Below, one piece after another: positions 25,039 through 34,187 of a stretch of 64,000 nucleotides of DNA. The notes beneath the pieces were generated by a model. It had not been told where the DNA came from. It saw nothing but the letters and a program-made list of their open reading frames with translations, and did no database searches. The stretch covers positions 124,001 through 188,000 of the forward strand of contig NZ_JAPIVO010000006.1 of the NCBI RefSeq assembly GCF_026239655.1, in the 5' to 3' direction. Every line of letters starts with the position of its first letter. Position 1 is the first letter of the stretch. The position numbers and the translations under genes were made by a program. The DNA comes from Pedobacter sp. MR2016-24. Lineage in GTDB: Bacteria > Bacteroidota > Bacteroidia > Sphingobacteriales > Sphingobacteriaceae.

Positions 25039-27300
25039 ATGAAGACCAATTATACCGGCCAGCCGGCAAACCGTGTAGACGGATCACTTAAAGTAACTGG
25101 TACAGCCAAATATGCTGCTGAATTTGAGGCAGAGGGCTTGCTCTTTGGTTATATCATCAACAGTACTATCGCTAAAGGGAAAATAAAAGAAATTGATATC
25201 AGCCAGGCTATGCAGGTAGCCGGGGTGGTGCAGATCTTTACACATGAAAATGTTTCAGGCCTGGCCTGGTTCAATAAGAGTTATAAGGATATGGATTCTC
25301 CGCCGGGAGATCCCTTCAGGCCTTTATATGATCATAAAATACGTTATAGCATGCAGCCGATAGGACTGGTTGTGGCTACAACTTTCGAGGTGGCCCGTTT
25401 TGCTGCCTCATTGATTAAAGTGACTTATAAAGAAGAGAAGCTGGTCACCAATCTGCAGGATAATCTTCATCGCTCCAAAAAAGCACCTATGGGTAAAGTA
25501 GGTTATGTACAGCCCAAAAGCAGGGGAGATGCGGAAAGTGTTTTTGCAAAGGCCGAATACAAGATTGAAGGAGAGTACGTACATGCAGCAGAACACCATA
25601 ATCCTTTGGAGATGTTTGCGACCACAGCCATATGGGAAGAAGATGGAAAAGTCACCCTCTATGACAAAACACAGGGAGTAAGTAACGTTCAATTGTATAT
25701 CAGTAATATTTTTGGTCTGTCGCTCAAAAATGTGAGGGTAGTCTCTCCTTTTGTTGGCGGTGGTTTCGGATCGGGTCTGCGTCCGCAATACCAGGTTTTC
25801 ATGGCCACGCTGGCTGCGCTTGAATTAAGGCGGCCGGTACGTGTGGTGATGACCAGACAACAGATGTTTTCATTCGGGCATCGCCCGGGCACTGTGCAGC
25901 GCGTAGCGATGAGTGCTGATGAGAACGGAAAACTGACTTCTATTCAGCATGAGGCCTATGGCGAAACCTCACAATTTGAAGATTATACGGAGATTGTGGT
26001 GAACTGGTCGGGCACCATGTACAACTGCGAAAATGTGAAATTGAAATATGAACTCGTGAAACTTGATGTTGCTACTCCTACGGATATGCGTGCACCGGGA
26101 GCAGTAACGAGTGCACATGCTTTTGAAAGTGCTATAGATGAAATTGCCTATGCGGTAAAAATTGATCCCCTGGAATTCAGGAAAATCAACTATGCAGAAG
26201 ATGATCAGGTAGAAGGTAAACCTTATTCCAGTAAAGAACTGCGTGCCTGTTATGATCAGGGAGCTGCAAAATTTGGCTGGTCAGGCAGATCAATCGAACC
26301 GCGGTCTATGCGGGAAGGGAATCAGCTTATTGGTTGGGGAATGGCTAATGGTGCCTGGGATGCTTTGCAAATGCCGGCAAAAGCGCAGGCAGTGCTGAGT
26401 CTTGATGGTAAACTGACAGTGAGCAGCGGGACTTCAGAAATTGGAACCGGTACCTATACCATCATGACACAGATCGCAGCTGAAACGCTGGGAATGGATA
26501 TCAATGATGTCACTTTTAAACTAGGAGATACGCTGATGCCAATGGCACCACTACAGGGTGGGTCATGGACAGCTGCCTCGGTCGGTTCAGCAGTAAAAGC
26601 TGTTTGTGAGGAAGTAAAGGCCAAATTATTTAAGCTGGCCTCAAAAACAAAGCACAGCCCGCTTTCGGGAGCGGCTCCAAAAGAGCTGACCATGGCTGAA
26701 GGACATATCTTTTTAATCAGTGATCCCGGCTCGCGACTATCAATTATCGAGGTCATGCGTTTAACAGAAACGGATAGTATTATAGAAAGTGGAATGTCAG
26801 GTCCTGATCCTGCCGCCAAGACTACACACTCTTTTAACTCCCATGCGGCTGTATTTGCAGAGGTGAAAGTTGACGAGGACCTGGGTACTGTTATTGTTAC
26901 ACGCGTAGTGTGTGCCGTAGCTGCAGGAAAAATACTTAATCCTAAAACCGCCGGGAGTCAGATCCTGGGCTCAGTAGTGTGGGGAATCAGTAAAGCGCTT
27001 GAAGAAGAAACGGTAATGGACAATAATTTCGGCAGGTTTATGAACCATAACCTGGGTGAATATCACGTTGCCGTAAATAAGGATATCAACGATATTGATA
27101 TTATCTTTGTAGAAGAGCATGATGACCTCGTGAATCCGCTTGGTATAAAGGGAGTAGGTGAAATAGGGATCATTGCAGTCGCCCCGGCCATTGCCAACGC
27201 TGTTTTTCATGCTACCGGTGTAAGGGTACGCGACCTTCCCATTACTATGGATAAGGTACTTCAGCTGGCTGAAGAGGACAAAAATCAGGTGCGGGTTTAA
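25039..27300 (+). CDS. Molybdenum hydroxylase catalytic subunit, PaoC/XdhB-like
   Basis: The 753-residue catalytic subunit binds the molybdopterin cofactor and hydroxylates an aldehyde, purine or N-heterocycle. Landmarks are GTAKYAAEFEAEGLLFGYI near residue 18, the cofactor loop SPFVGGGFGSGLRPQ, TDMRAPGAVTSAHAFE, SEIGTGTYTIMTQIAAETLG, and the catalytic Glu in GVGEIGIIAVAPAIANA near the C-terminus. Residues lining the substrate pocket cannot be assigned from sequence alone. The gene is three bases after the FAD subunit. Confidence 0.94.
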   Translation: MKTNYTGQPANRVDGSLKVTGTAKYAAEFEAEGLLFGYIINSTIAKGKIKEIDISQAMQVAGVVQIFTHENVSGLAWFNKSYKDMDSPPGDPFRPLYDHKIRYSMQPIGLVVATTFEVARFAASLIKVTYKEEKLVTNLQDNLHRSKKAPMGKVGYVQPKSRGDAESVFAKAEYKIEGEYVHAAEHHNPLEMFATTAIWEEDGKVTLYDKTQGVSNVQLYISNIFGLSLKNVRVVSPFVGGGFGSGLRPQYQVFMATLAALELRRPVRVVMTRQQMFSFGHRPGTVQRVAMSADENGKLTSIQHEAYGETSQFEDYTEIVVNWSGTMYNCENVKLKYELVKLDVATPTDMRAPGAVTSAHAFESAIDEIAYAVKIDPLEFRKINYAEDDQVEGKPYSSKELRACYDQGAAKFGWSGRSIEPRSMREGNQLIGWGMANGAWDALQMPAKAQAVLSLDGKLTVSSGTSEIGTGTYTIMTQIAAETLGMDINDVTFKLGDTLMPMAPLQGGSWTAASVGSAVKAVCEEVKAKLFKLASKTKHSPLSGAAPKELTMAEGHIFLISDPGSRLSIIEVMRLTETDSIIESGMSGPDPAAKTTHSFNSHAAVFAEVKVDEDLGTVIVTRVVCAVAAGKILNPKTAGSQILGSVVWGISKALEEETVMDNNFGRFMNHNLGEYHVAVNKDINDIDIIFVEEHDDLVNPLGIKGVGEIGIIAVAPAIANAVFHATGVRVRDLPITMDKVLQLAEEDKNQVRV

Positions 27301-27323
27301 ATCTGCCGGAACAGAATATAATT

Positions 27324-28469
27324 ATGAAAGAAATCCTGGATATTATTGATGCATATACTGCTGCGGTGAAAGCTGGCAAGCGCATGGCACTGGCAACAGT
27401 GGTACATGTAAATGGTTCTTCTTATCGTCGCCCGGGTGCCAGGATGCTGGTTACCGACGATGGGATGCTGACCGGTGCGATCAGCGGGGGTTGCCTTGAA
27501 GGTGATGCGCTGCGTAAAGCATTGCTGGTTATCAATCAGCAGCAGAATAAGCTGGTAACCTATGATACGACAGATGAGGATGACGCCAAATTTGGTGTGC
27601 AGCTCGGCTGTAATGGCATCGTACATATTCTTTTTGAGCCCATTGATCCCGATCGGGCAGATCATCCTGTTATATTACTCCGGCAATTGTCTGCTAAAAG
27701 GCAGGAGGGGGTATTAGTTACATTATTTTCATTACAGCATCCGCAGGAACTGCTGCCAGGCACCTGCCTGTTATTATTACCGGATGCAGAAACTACTGGT
27801 ACGCTGAATGAATCTTACCGCCAGCAGTTATTGCAGGATGCTGTTGAGGTGTTATCTACTAAGACATCAATTGCTAAAGATTATACTGTAGAAGAGACCT
27901 TGTTAACGGCATTTATAGAATTTGTACAGCCGCCGGTTGCCCTGGTGATTGTTGGGGCGGGTAATGACGCCTTGCCTTTGGCCGGAATTGGCCGCATACT
28001 CGGATGGCATGTGACGGTTGCAGACGGACGTGTGACGCATGTGAATTCACAGCGTTTCCCAAATGTGAACAAAATTATAGCAGGAAAGCCAGATGAGGTT
28101 GCTGCACAGGTAACGATCGATACGCAGACCGTGTTTGTATTGATGACGCATAATTATAATTATGATATTGCCCTGCTAAAATTATTGGTTAAACAGCATG
28201 ATTGTCCGTATATTGGTAGTTTAGGGCCGAGAAAAAAGCTGGAAAGGATGATAGCTGAGCTGAAAGAAGAGGGGATTACCCTCAGTACGGATCAGACAGC
28301 CAGAATATTTGGTCCCGTAGGACTGGATCTCGGCGCTGAAACAGCGGAAGAAATTGCACTTTCTATTGCTGCTGAAATTAAAAAAGTAACAAGTGGTAAA
28401 TCAGGTATCTCTTTGAGGGAAAAGGAGGCCCCGATCCACGGAAATACGTTAGTTAATATTGTTGAATGA
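27324..28469 (+). CDS. XdhC family molybdenum cofactor insertion/sulfuration factor
   Basis: XdhC proteins bind molybdenum cofactor, protect it while the terminal sulfur is added, and insert it into xanthine-dehydrogenase-type enzymes. The 381 residues show the N-terminal XdhC/CoxI domain (ALATVVHVNGSSYRRPGARM and GAISGGCLEGD). A C-terminal Rossmann domain follows (VIVGAGNDALPLAGIGRILGW, then YIGSLGPRKKLERM). It lies 23 bases after the catalytic subunit and its last codon overlaps the next start (ATGA). Confidence 0.93.
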   Translation: MKEILDIIDAYTAAVKAGKRMALATVVHVNGSSYRRPGARMLVTDDGMLTGAISGGCLEGDALRKALLVINQQQNKLVTYDTTDEDDAKFGVQLGCNGIVHILFEPIDPDRADHPVILLRQLSAKRQEGVLVTLFSLQHPQELLPGTCLLLLPDAETTGTLNESYRQQLLQDAVEVLSTKTSIAKDYTVEETLLTAFIEFVQPPVALVIVGAGNDALPLAGIGRILGWHVTVADGRVTHVNSQRFPNVNKIIAGKPDEVAAQVTIDTQTVFVLMTHNYNYDIALLKLLVKQHDCPYIGSLGPRKKLERMIAELKEEGITLSTDQTARIFGPVGLDLGAETAEEIALSIAAEIKKVTSGKSGISLREKEAPIHGNTLVNIVE

Positions 28470-29080
28470 AGAATGATTTAAAGAAGATAGGAATTGTTGT
28501 ACTGGCGGCTGGCTCATCTGCAAGGTTAGGTGAACCCAAACAGCTATTGTCATATCAGCATAAAAGTTTACTTGATACCACTACAGACGCAGCCAAAAAG
28601 GTAGCATTCGGCAGGGTAGTTGTTATCTTAGGAGGTAATTACGAGAAGATAGAACGTCATATCAACCATACCGGTGTAAAAGTAGTTTACAATCCGGATT
28701 GGGAACAGGGAATGAGTACCTCCATCCGTACGGGGTTGCAACATGTAATGCAGGAGAATAAAGAATTGGATGCCGTAATTTTGACGGTATGTGACCAGCC
28801 GCTGATTACCGGAGAGGTCTTTGCCGCACTTGTAGAAAGGGCACAATCAACCGGTAAGGATATTATTGCAAGTGCTTATTCGGGTACACTCGGCGTTCCG
28901 GTACTGTTTTCAAAGTATCATTTTGCTGACCTTGCTTTGTTAAATGGAGAACAGGGAGCAAAAAAGCTGCTGGAAAGATATAAGGATGAGCTTGCCTCAG
29001 TGCCATTTGAGGATGGTGCTGTAGATATTGACACGCCGGAAGATTATATTAAACTGATAAATAAAAATATCACCAAATAA
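28466..29080 (+). CDS. MocA-like molybdenum cofactor cytidylyltransferase
   Basis: The 204-residue nucleotidyltransferase has the signature VVLAAGSSARLGEPKQLL at residues 11-28 and CDQPLI near residue 110, as in MocA. MocA attaches CMP to molybdopterin to give the cytosine dinucleotide form used by xanthine-dehydrogenase-family enzymes. MobA, the GMP version, has a different signature (LAGG-x-S-x-RMG-x-DK). The four-base overlap with xdhC and the operon position support the MocA reading. Confidence 0.88.
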   Translation: MKNDLKKIGIVVLAAGSSARLGEPKQLLSYQHKSLLDTTTDAAKKVAFGRVVVILGGNYEKIERHINHTGVKVVYNPDWEQGMSTSIRTGLQHVMQENKELDAVILTVCDQPLITGEVFAALVERAQSTGKDIIASAYSGTLGVPVLFSKYHFADLALLNGEQGAKKLLERYKDELASVPFEDGAVDIDTPEDYIKLINKNITK

Positions 29081-29084
29081 TAAA

Positions 29085-30065
29085 ATGATAAAAGACTCTT
29101 TCAATCGTGTACATAATTACCTGCGGATATCGCTTACAGATAACTGTAACCTCCGCTGTTTTTATTGCATGCCGGAAGAGGATTATGAATTTACAAAAGC
29201 TTCCAGGTTAATGCAGGCTGATGAAATTGAGTCGCTGGCAAAAATATTTGTAAATGAAGGGGTAACCAAAATACGCCTTACTGGCGGAGAACCTTTGGTC
29301 CGTAAAGATGCCGGACAGATCATCCTGGCCTTGTCCAGACTAAATATCGATTTATCTTTTACCACTAACGGAGCCAGGATACATGAATTCCTGGATCTTA
29401 TTCTGGAGGCCAATATTACAAGTATCAATGTCAGCCTGGATACACTGGATGCTGATAAATTTCATTTGATTACCCGTCGTGATATCTTTGCACAGGTGAT
29501 GGCCAATATCAGGCTATTACTGGAAAATAACATTCAGGTAAAACTCAATGTAGTCGTGATGAAAGAACTGAATGATATGGAAATCGTAGATTTTGTGGAA
29601 TGGACCAAAGACTATCCCATTGAAGTTCGTTTTATAGAGTTCATGCCTTTTGCAGGAAACAGGTGGACCAGCAATAAAGTGGTTTCTATGGAAGAGATTC
29701 TGCAGCAGGTCGACTCAAAATATACGTATTACCCATTGGCGGCGGGACCAAATGATACAGCCAAACATTATAAAGTAGCAGGTCATTCCGGCTCTTTTGC
29801 CATTATCAGTACCATGACTTCACCTTTCTGCGGAACTTGTAACAGGATGCGTTTAACGGCAGATGGAAAGTTGAAAAACTGTCTTTTCTCCGAATCAGAG
29901 ACTGATTTATTGGGTCCAATGAGAAACGGAGAACCTGTTCTGCCTCTAATTCACGAATGTATAGGTAACAAAGCGAAGGCACTTGGTGGTCAGTTTTCAG
30001 GATTACTGCAAGATATTGAAGCAAATACCATTCATAACAGAAGTATGATCACCATTGGTGGTTAA
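29085..30065 (+). CDS. moaA: GTP 3',8-cyclase MoaA
   Basis: MoaA is the radical-SAM enzyme that begins molybdopterin synthesis by cyclising GTP. The 326 residues contain the SAM cluster motif CNLRCFYC (C21, C25, C28), TGGEPLVR, and the second cluster CGTCNRMRLTADGKLKNC near the C-terminus. The protein ends in the required Gly-Gly (MITIGG). MoaC, its partner in making cyclic pyranopterin, is encoded at the end of the same operon. Confidence 0.97.
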   Translation: MIKDSFNRVHNYLRISLTDNCNLRCFYCMPEEDYEFTKASRLMQADEIESLAKIFVNEGVTKIRLTGGEPLVRKDAGQIILALSRLNIDLSFTTNGARIHEFLDLILEANITSINVSLDTLDADKFHLITRRDIFAQVMANIRLLLENNIQVKLNVVVMKELNDMEIVDFVEWTKDYPIEVRFIEFMPFAGNRWTSNKVVSMEEILQQVDSKYTYYPLAAGPNDTAKHYKVAGHSGSFAIISTMTSPFCGTCNRMRLTADGKLKNCLFSESETDLLGPMRNGEPVLPLIHECIGNKAKALGGQFSGLLQDIEANTIHNRSMITIGG

Positions 30066-30082
30066 TTCTTAACCAAAATCGT

Positions 30083-31261
30083 ATGATTTCCGTAGCAGAA
30101 GCAAAATCATTAATACAGGAAAATGTGAGTCCCATGCCCGTTCATCCTGTTTCATTAGCCCTGGCAGCGGGTCATACTTTATCCGCTGATATTTATGCAA
30201 AACACGATATCCCGGCATTTGAACAATCCTCAATGGATGGTTATGCCTTGCGGTTTGAAGACAAAGATCTTCCCTTAACTATTACCGGCGAAATGCAGGC
30301 CGGCGTAGCTACCCAATTCCAATTGTTAGCCGGACAGGCTGCCAGGATTTTTACCGGGGCACCTCTGCCGTCAGGCGCTGATACGGTGGTGATGCAGGAA
30401 AAGGTAACCGTAAATAATGGTATGCTGACTATTCTTGATACACAACTCAGCAAAGGCCTTAATGTTCGTCATAAAGGTGCCGAAGTTGCAAAAGGGGCCT
30501 TAGCGATTTCCAAAGGGAGCCAGCTCAGTCCTGCGGCTATTGGTTTTATTGCAGGAATAGGTTATGCCGAACTGGAAGTTCACCAAACTCCTGCCGTGGG
30601 GATAATCGTTACAGGTAAAGAACTTCAGCAACCGGGTCGTGAATTGAATTTTGGCCAGGTATATGAATCCAATTCGTATTCCTTAACCGCAGCTTTACAG
30701 CAATGCGGTTTAAATGATATCCATTTTTATCTGGCAGACGATCACCTAGAGGAACTCACAGCTGTTTTGCAGGAAGCGTTAACACAAAACGATGTGGTAC
30801 TGCTGACTGGCGGTGTGAGTGTTGGAGATTATGATTTCGTCATCAGGGCTGCGGAACAATGCGGCATTAAGCAGATCTTTCATAAAGTGAAACAGAAACC
30901 GGGCAAACCCTTATATTTCGGTAAAAAAGAAGCTAAGGTAGTTTTTGGCCTGCCAGGTAATCCGTCTTCGGTACTGAGCTGTTTTTACCAGTATGTGCTG
31001 CCTGCTCTTGAAAAAATGGCAAGCCGCAAAAGCAGGTTAAAGGTCGTTGAAGCTGTGCTGACGCAGGATTGCACAAAAGCTGCCGGCTTAACGCATTTCC
31101 TGAAAGCTCATTTTAATGATGGAAATGTTACACCACTCTATGCGCAGGAATCTTTCAGAATGAGTTCATTTGCACAGGCAAATGGGATGATTGAACTGAA
31201 GGAGGAAGAAACAAATTTCACTGCCGGAATGAAAGTAAAGGTTTACCTTTTTCCTGAATAA
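30083..31261 (+). CDS. moeA: Molybdopterin molybdenumtransferase MoeA
   Basis: MoeA inserts molybdate into adenylylated molybdopterin. The 392 residues show the N-terminal domain with HDIPAFEQSSMDGYA and RIFTGAPLPSGADTVVMQE. The catalytic domain has LTGGVSVGDYDF, KVKQKPGKPLYFG and FGLPGNPSSVLSCF, and a C-terminal beta domain follows. All hallmarks are present and the length is typical. It follows moaA by 17 bases. Confidence 0.96.
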   Translation: MISVAEAKSLIQENVSPMPVHPVSLALAAGHTLSADIYAKHDIPAFEQSSMDGYALRFEDKDLPLTITGEMQAGVATQFQLLAGQAARIFTGAPLPSGADTVVMQEKVTVNNGMLTILDTQLSKGLNVRHKGAEVAKGALAISKGSQLSPAAIGFIAGIGYAELEVHQTPAVGIIVTGKELQQPGRELNFGQVYESNSYSLTAALQQCGLNDIHFYLADDHLEELTAVLQEALTQNDVVLLTGGVSVGDYDFVIRAAEQCGIKQIFHKVKQKPGKPLYFGKKEAKVVFGLPGNPSSVLSCFYQYVLPALEKMASRKSRLKVVEAVLTQDCTKAAGLTHFLKAHFNDGNVTPLYAQESFRMSSFAQANGMIELKEEETNFTAGMKVKVYLFPE

Positions 31262-31309
31262 GGGCATAAGATTTATTAACCGGGCTCAATAGCCCTCAAT
31301 CGTATTAAA

Positions 31310-31543
31310 TTGGAAGTACAGGTATTATTATTTGGCAGATTAACAGAACTTACCGGTCAGCACACGCTCCGGATAGGCAACGTTGCAGATACCGATGCAG
31401 TCCGTAAACAGCTTATGGCTACGTATCCGGAATTAGCACAGCTGCGTTATCAGATTGCAGTTAATCAAAGTATTATTCACGGTAATGCGCCTTTGTCAGA
31501 TGGCATGACTGTGGCGCTGATGCCACCATTTTCGGGAGGTTAA
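31310..31543 (+). CDS. moaD: Molybdopterin synthase small subunit MoaD
   Basis: This 77-residue ubiquitin-like sulfur carrier ends in the diagnostic PPFSGG, whose terminal glycine is adenylylated by MoeB and then thiocarboxylated. The beta-grasp pattern (QVLLFGRLTELTG at the start) fits MoaD. The only suitable start is TTG at 31310, giving MEVQVLLFG. moeB follows after a single base, coupling carrier and activator. Confidence 0.92.
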   Translation: MEVQVLLFGRLTELTGQHTLRIGNVADTDAVRKQLMATYPELAQLRYQIAVNQSIIHGNAPLSDGMTVALMPPFSGG

Positions 31544-31544
31544 A

Positions 31545-32678
31545 ATGACAGGTTCCGCTATAAAAGGAGTAGAAAGGTATCAGCGGCAGGTGCTGCTGAA
31601 AGACTTCGGTATCACAGGTCAGCAAAAACTCTTCCAGTCAAAGGTACTGGTGATAGGTGCCGGAGGTTTGGGTTGCCCGATATTACAATACCTTGCCGCT
31701 GCAGGAGTAGGTACTTTGGGTATTGTGGACCATGATGTGGTTGAATTGAGTAACCTGCACCGGCAGATCTTATATACCGTAGCAGATAAAGGTAAGTCCA
31801 AAGCATCCTGTGCAGCGGAAAAATTAAGACTTTTCAATCCTGACATTACCATCGTCCCTTATCCTGTACAACTTAGTAACGGCAATGCCGCAGCAATCAT
31901 TGGTGAGTACGACATGGTGATTGACGGATCGGATAATTTTCCTACCCGTTACATGGTCAATGATATCTGTGTATTGTTGAATAAACCTTTAATTTATGGC
32001 GCATTGTCGGCTGCTGAAGGACAAGTGGCTGTTTTCAATGTTCCTGATCGGGAAGGGGTGAAGGTTAACTACAGAGATCTGTTTCCGGTTGCGCCACAGC
32101 CGGGAGAGGTCCTTAATTGCTCCGAAGCGGGCGTATTGGGTGTGCTGCCAGGAATTATTGGTACCATGCAGGCCAATGAAGCCATCAAACTGATTGCCGG
32201 GATTGGCGAACCGCTCATCAACCAGATGCTGATATATGATATGTACACCTGCCAATCTTACAAGATAAAATTGTCATCGGCGAATTCAACAGCCAAAAGT
32301 TTACCCGCCACACTGGAGGCTTTTCAGGAAATGGATTACAGTTGGTTCTGTGGGATAAAAACGGCTGGGGATGATGTAAAAGAGATAAGCGCGGAAGAGT
32401 TGAAGGCGCTGACGAGTGATGGGAATTACGAGGAGAGTTATACTATAATTGATGTACGGGAAAGGAATGAAATACCTCTTGCGGCCGACTTTAACTATAT
32501 CCGTTTACCTTTATCTGAGTTAAAACGGGATATTCCGTTAATCGTCAGGGACAAGGTAATTTTATTTTGCCAGTCGGGCATAAGAAGCGTCATAGCCGCT
32601 GAACTCCTGGCTGCTGCTTATCCTGCTAAAGAATACTATAGCCTTAAGGGGGGCATCTCACGTTTGACTATCAGATAA
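31545..32678 (+). CDS. moeB: MoeB-type adenylyltransferase fused to a rhodanese domain
   Basis: The 377-residue protein joins a ThiF/MoeB E1-like domain with a C-terminal rhodanese domain. The first has VLVIGAGGLGCPILQYLAAAGVG near residue 31, the ATP-site DNFPTRYMVND, and NCSEAGVLG. The second has TIIDVRERNEI and the active-site loop CQSGIRS. It should adenylylate MoaD and supply or accept sulfur itself, as MOCS3 does. The zinc Cys pairs are missing: NYRDLFP stands where some relatives have CYRCLFP, and no CPxCG tail is seen. Substitution at the first pair is known in many MoeB homologues. Confidence 0.92.
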   Translation: MTGSAIKGVERYQRQVLLKDFGITGQQKLFQSKVLVIGAGGLGCPILQYLAAAGVGTLGIVDHDVVELSNLHRQILYTVADKGKSKASCAAEKLRLFNPDITIVPYPVQLSNGNAAAIIGEYDMVIDGSDNFPTRYMVNDICVLLNKPLIYGALSAAEGQVAVFNVPDREGVKVNYRDLFPVAPQPGEVLNCSEAGVLGVLPGIIGTMQANEAIKLIAGIGEPLINQMLIYDMYTCQSYKIKLSSANSTAKSLPATLEAFQEMDYSWFCGIKTAGDDVKEISAEELKALTSDGNYEESYTIIDVRERNEIPLAADFNYIRLPLSELKRDIPLIVRDKVILFCQSGIRSVIAAELLAAAYPAKEYYSLKGGISRLTIR

Positions 32679-32679
32679 T

Positions 32680-33123
32680 ATGAAAGAAAAAAAGCTTAAA
32701 AATATATTTACCAACGGTGCTATTCCTGCTCAGTTCATCGCGGAAAGCATCCAAAAACACCAAAGTAACACGACAATAGGTGCACACAGTATCTTCCTCG
32801 GCCAGGTACGTGCAGATCAGATTGGTGATGAAAATGTTACCGGGATTAACTACAGCGCATACGAAGCGATGGCACTCGAAATGATGTACCAGATCAGGGA
32901 AGATATCTTCGCAAAATATCCGCTCACCTGCCTGCATGTACACCATAGCCTGGGTTTGGTGCCCGCTGGAGAGGTCTGTCTTTTCGTTTTCACCTCATCT
33001 GCACACCGCAAAGCTGCCATGGAAGCATGCGATGAACTGGTAGAGCGTATCAAAGCCGAATTGCCTATATGGGGAAAAGAGATCCTGACAAATGAATCCC
33101 ACCAATGGAAAGAGAATAAATAA
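32680..33123 (+). CDS. moaE: Molybdopterin synthase large subunit MoaE
   Basis: MoaE transfers two sulfurs from MoaD thiocarboxylate to cyclic pyranopterin. The 147 residues contain the family motifs GAHSIFLGQVRAD, INYSAYEAMALEMM, HHSLGLVPAGEVCLFVFTSSAHRKAA, and PIWGKE with the conserved lysine. The stop shares one base with the next start. Confidence 0.95.
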   Translation: MKEKKLKNIFTNGAIPAQFIAESIQKHQSNTTIGAHSIFLGQVRADQIGDENVTGINYSAYEAMALEMMYQIREDIFAKYPLTCLHVHHSLGLVPAGEVCLFVFTSSAHRKAAMEACDELVERIKAELPIWGKEILTNESHQWKENK

Positions 33124-34028
33124 TGGTAAATATCACTCACAAATCAAATACCCTCAGAAAAGCAATAGCTATTGCCATGGTTAAAGTCTCCGGACAGGCC
33201 ACCATAGATGCAATCGTCCAGCGAAAAGTACCCAAAGGAGACGTTTTTGAGTTCTCCAGAGTTGCGGGACTATTTGCTGTAAAAAAAACCAGCGATGTGA
33301 TTCCGGATTGCCATCCGCTTCCTATAGAGTATACCGCAATCAGCCATGAAATAGAAGGCCTGCATATTATTATTCGTGTTGAAGTCCATACCGTTTATAA
33401 AACAGGAGTAGAGGTAGAAGCGATGCATGCTGCTGCGGTAACGGCGTTAACCTTGTATGACATGCTCAAGCCTATCGACAAGGGAATTGAAATTGAAAAT
33501 ATCAGGCTGCAACAAAAATCAGGCGGTAAAAGTCAGTATAAGTCAGATGGTACAGCATTAAAATGTGCGGTAGTTGTTTGTTCTGATAGCATTACTGCCG
33601 GCAACAAACAAGACGGATCAGGAAAAGCGATCATCCATAAGCTGGAGCAATACAAACTGGAGACCAATCATTATGATATCATTCCAGACGACTTTGATCA
33701 GATTCAGCAAAAAGCAATCAGCCTCAAAGAGGAGGGATTTGACCTCTTAGTCTTTACCGGGGGAACTGGTTTGTCCCCAAGAGATGTAACGCCTGATGCC
33801 ATCAAACCTTTGCTTGACAAAGAAATACCCGGAATTATGGAAACAGCCCGGGGGTATGGACAGGAAAGAATGCCTTATGCGATGTTATCCAGGGGGCTAG
33901 CCGGATTTATGGAACAAATGCTGGTAATGACATTGCCAGGATCTGTGAAGGGCGCAGAAGAAAGTATGGATGCGCTGTTTCCTGCGGTTCTTCATGTGTT
34001 TAAAGTAAAAGAGGGGACTTCTCATTAG
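33123..34028 (+). CDS. moaCB: Fused MoaC-MogA/MoaB molybdopterin protein
   Basis: The 301-residue protein has an N-terminal MoaC domain (about 1-140; KGDVFEFSRVAGLFAVKKTSDVIPDCHPLP, EVEAMHAAAVTALTLYDM) and a C-terminal MogA/MoaB domain (about 150-301; FTGGTGLSPRDVTPDA and LPGSVKGAEE). It would complete pyranopterin formation with MoaA and adenylylate molybdopterin for MoeA. The fusion is common in Bacteroidota. It is the last gene of the operon and a terminator-like hairpin follows. Confidence 0.94.
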   Translation: MVNITHKSNTLRKAIAIAMVKVSGQATIDAIVQRKVPKGDVFEFSRVAGLFAVKKTSDVIPDCHPLPIEYTAISHEIEGLHIIIRVEVHTVYKTGVEVEAMHAAAVTALTLYDMLKPIDKGIEIENIRLQQKSGGKSQYKSDGTALKCAVVVCSDSITAGNKQDGSGKAIIHKLEQYKLETNHYDIIPDDFDQIQQKAISLKEEGFDLLVFTGGTGLSPRDVTPDAIKPLLDKEIPGIMETARGYGQERMPYAMLSRGLAGFMEQMLVMTLPGSVKGAEESMDALFPAVLHVFKVKEGTSH

Positions 34029-34069
34029 GGAAAAATATAAAAAAGCGGCTATGTTGTGAGATTATCCAT

Positions 34070-34116
34070 AACTCGGGCGTTAAAAAAGAAAGAGAAGACC
34101 TGAGTTTACCTTTTTT
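34070..34116 (+). terminator. Probable terminator of the molybdenum operon
   Basis: AACTCGGG pairs with CCTGAGTT (8 bp with one G-U wobble) around a 21-base A-rich loop. Four bases later come six T residues. It lies 42 bases after the moaCB stop. Confidence 0.55.
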
Positions 34117-34171
34117 CTTCCGGAATCCTGTGTGTTTCCTTTTGGTCCATCCCTTGCAGGATCTATGTTTA

Positions 34172-34187
34172 AATCATGTACATGATT
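34172..34187. repeat. Perfect 16-base palindrome upstream of the LytS/LytTR genes
   Basis: AATCATGTACATGATT is identical on both strands, with no mismatch. It lies about 150 bases before the lytS start, where a dimeric regulator could bind. Binding is inference. Confidence 0.4.

Noticed and set aside
32062..32360. Loss of zinc-binding Cys pairs in MoeB considered as a novelty.
   Set aside because: The NYRDLFP form without the first CxxC is common in MoeB homologues. Only the missing C-terminal pair is less usual, so it is noted in the entry only.
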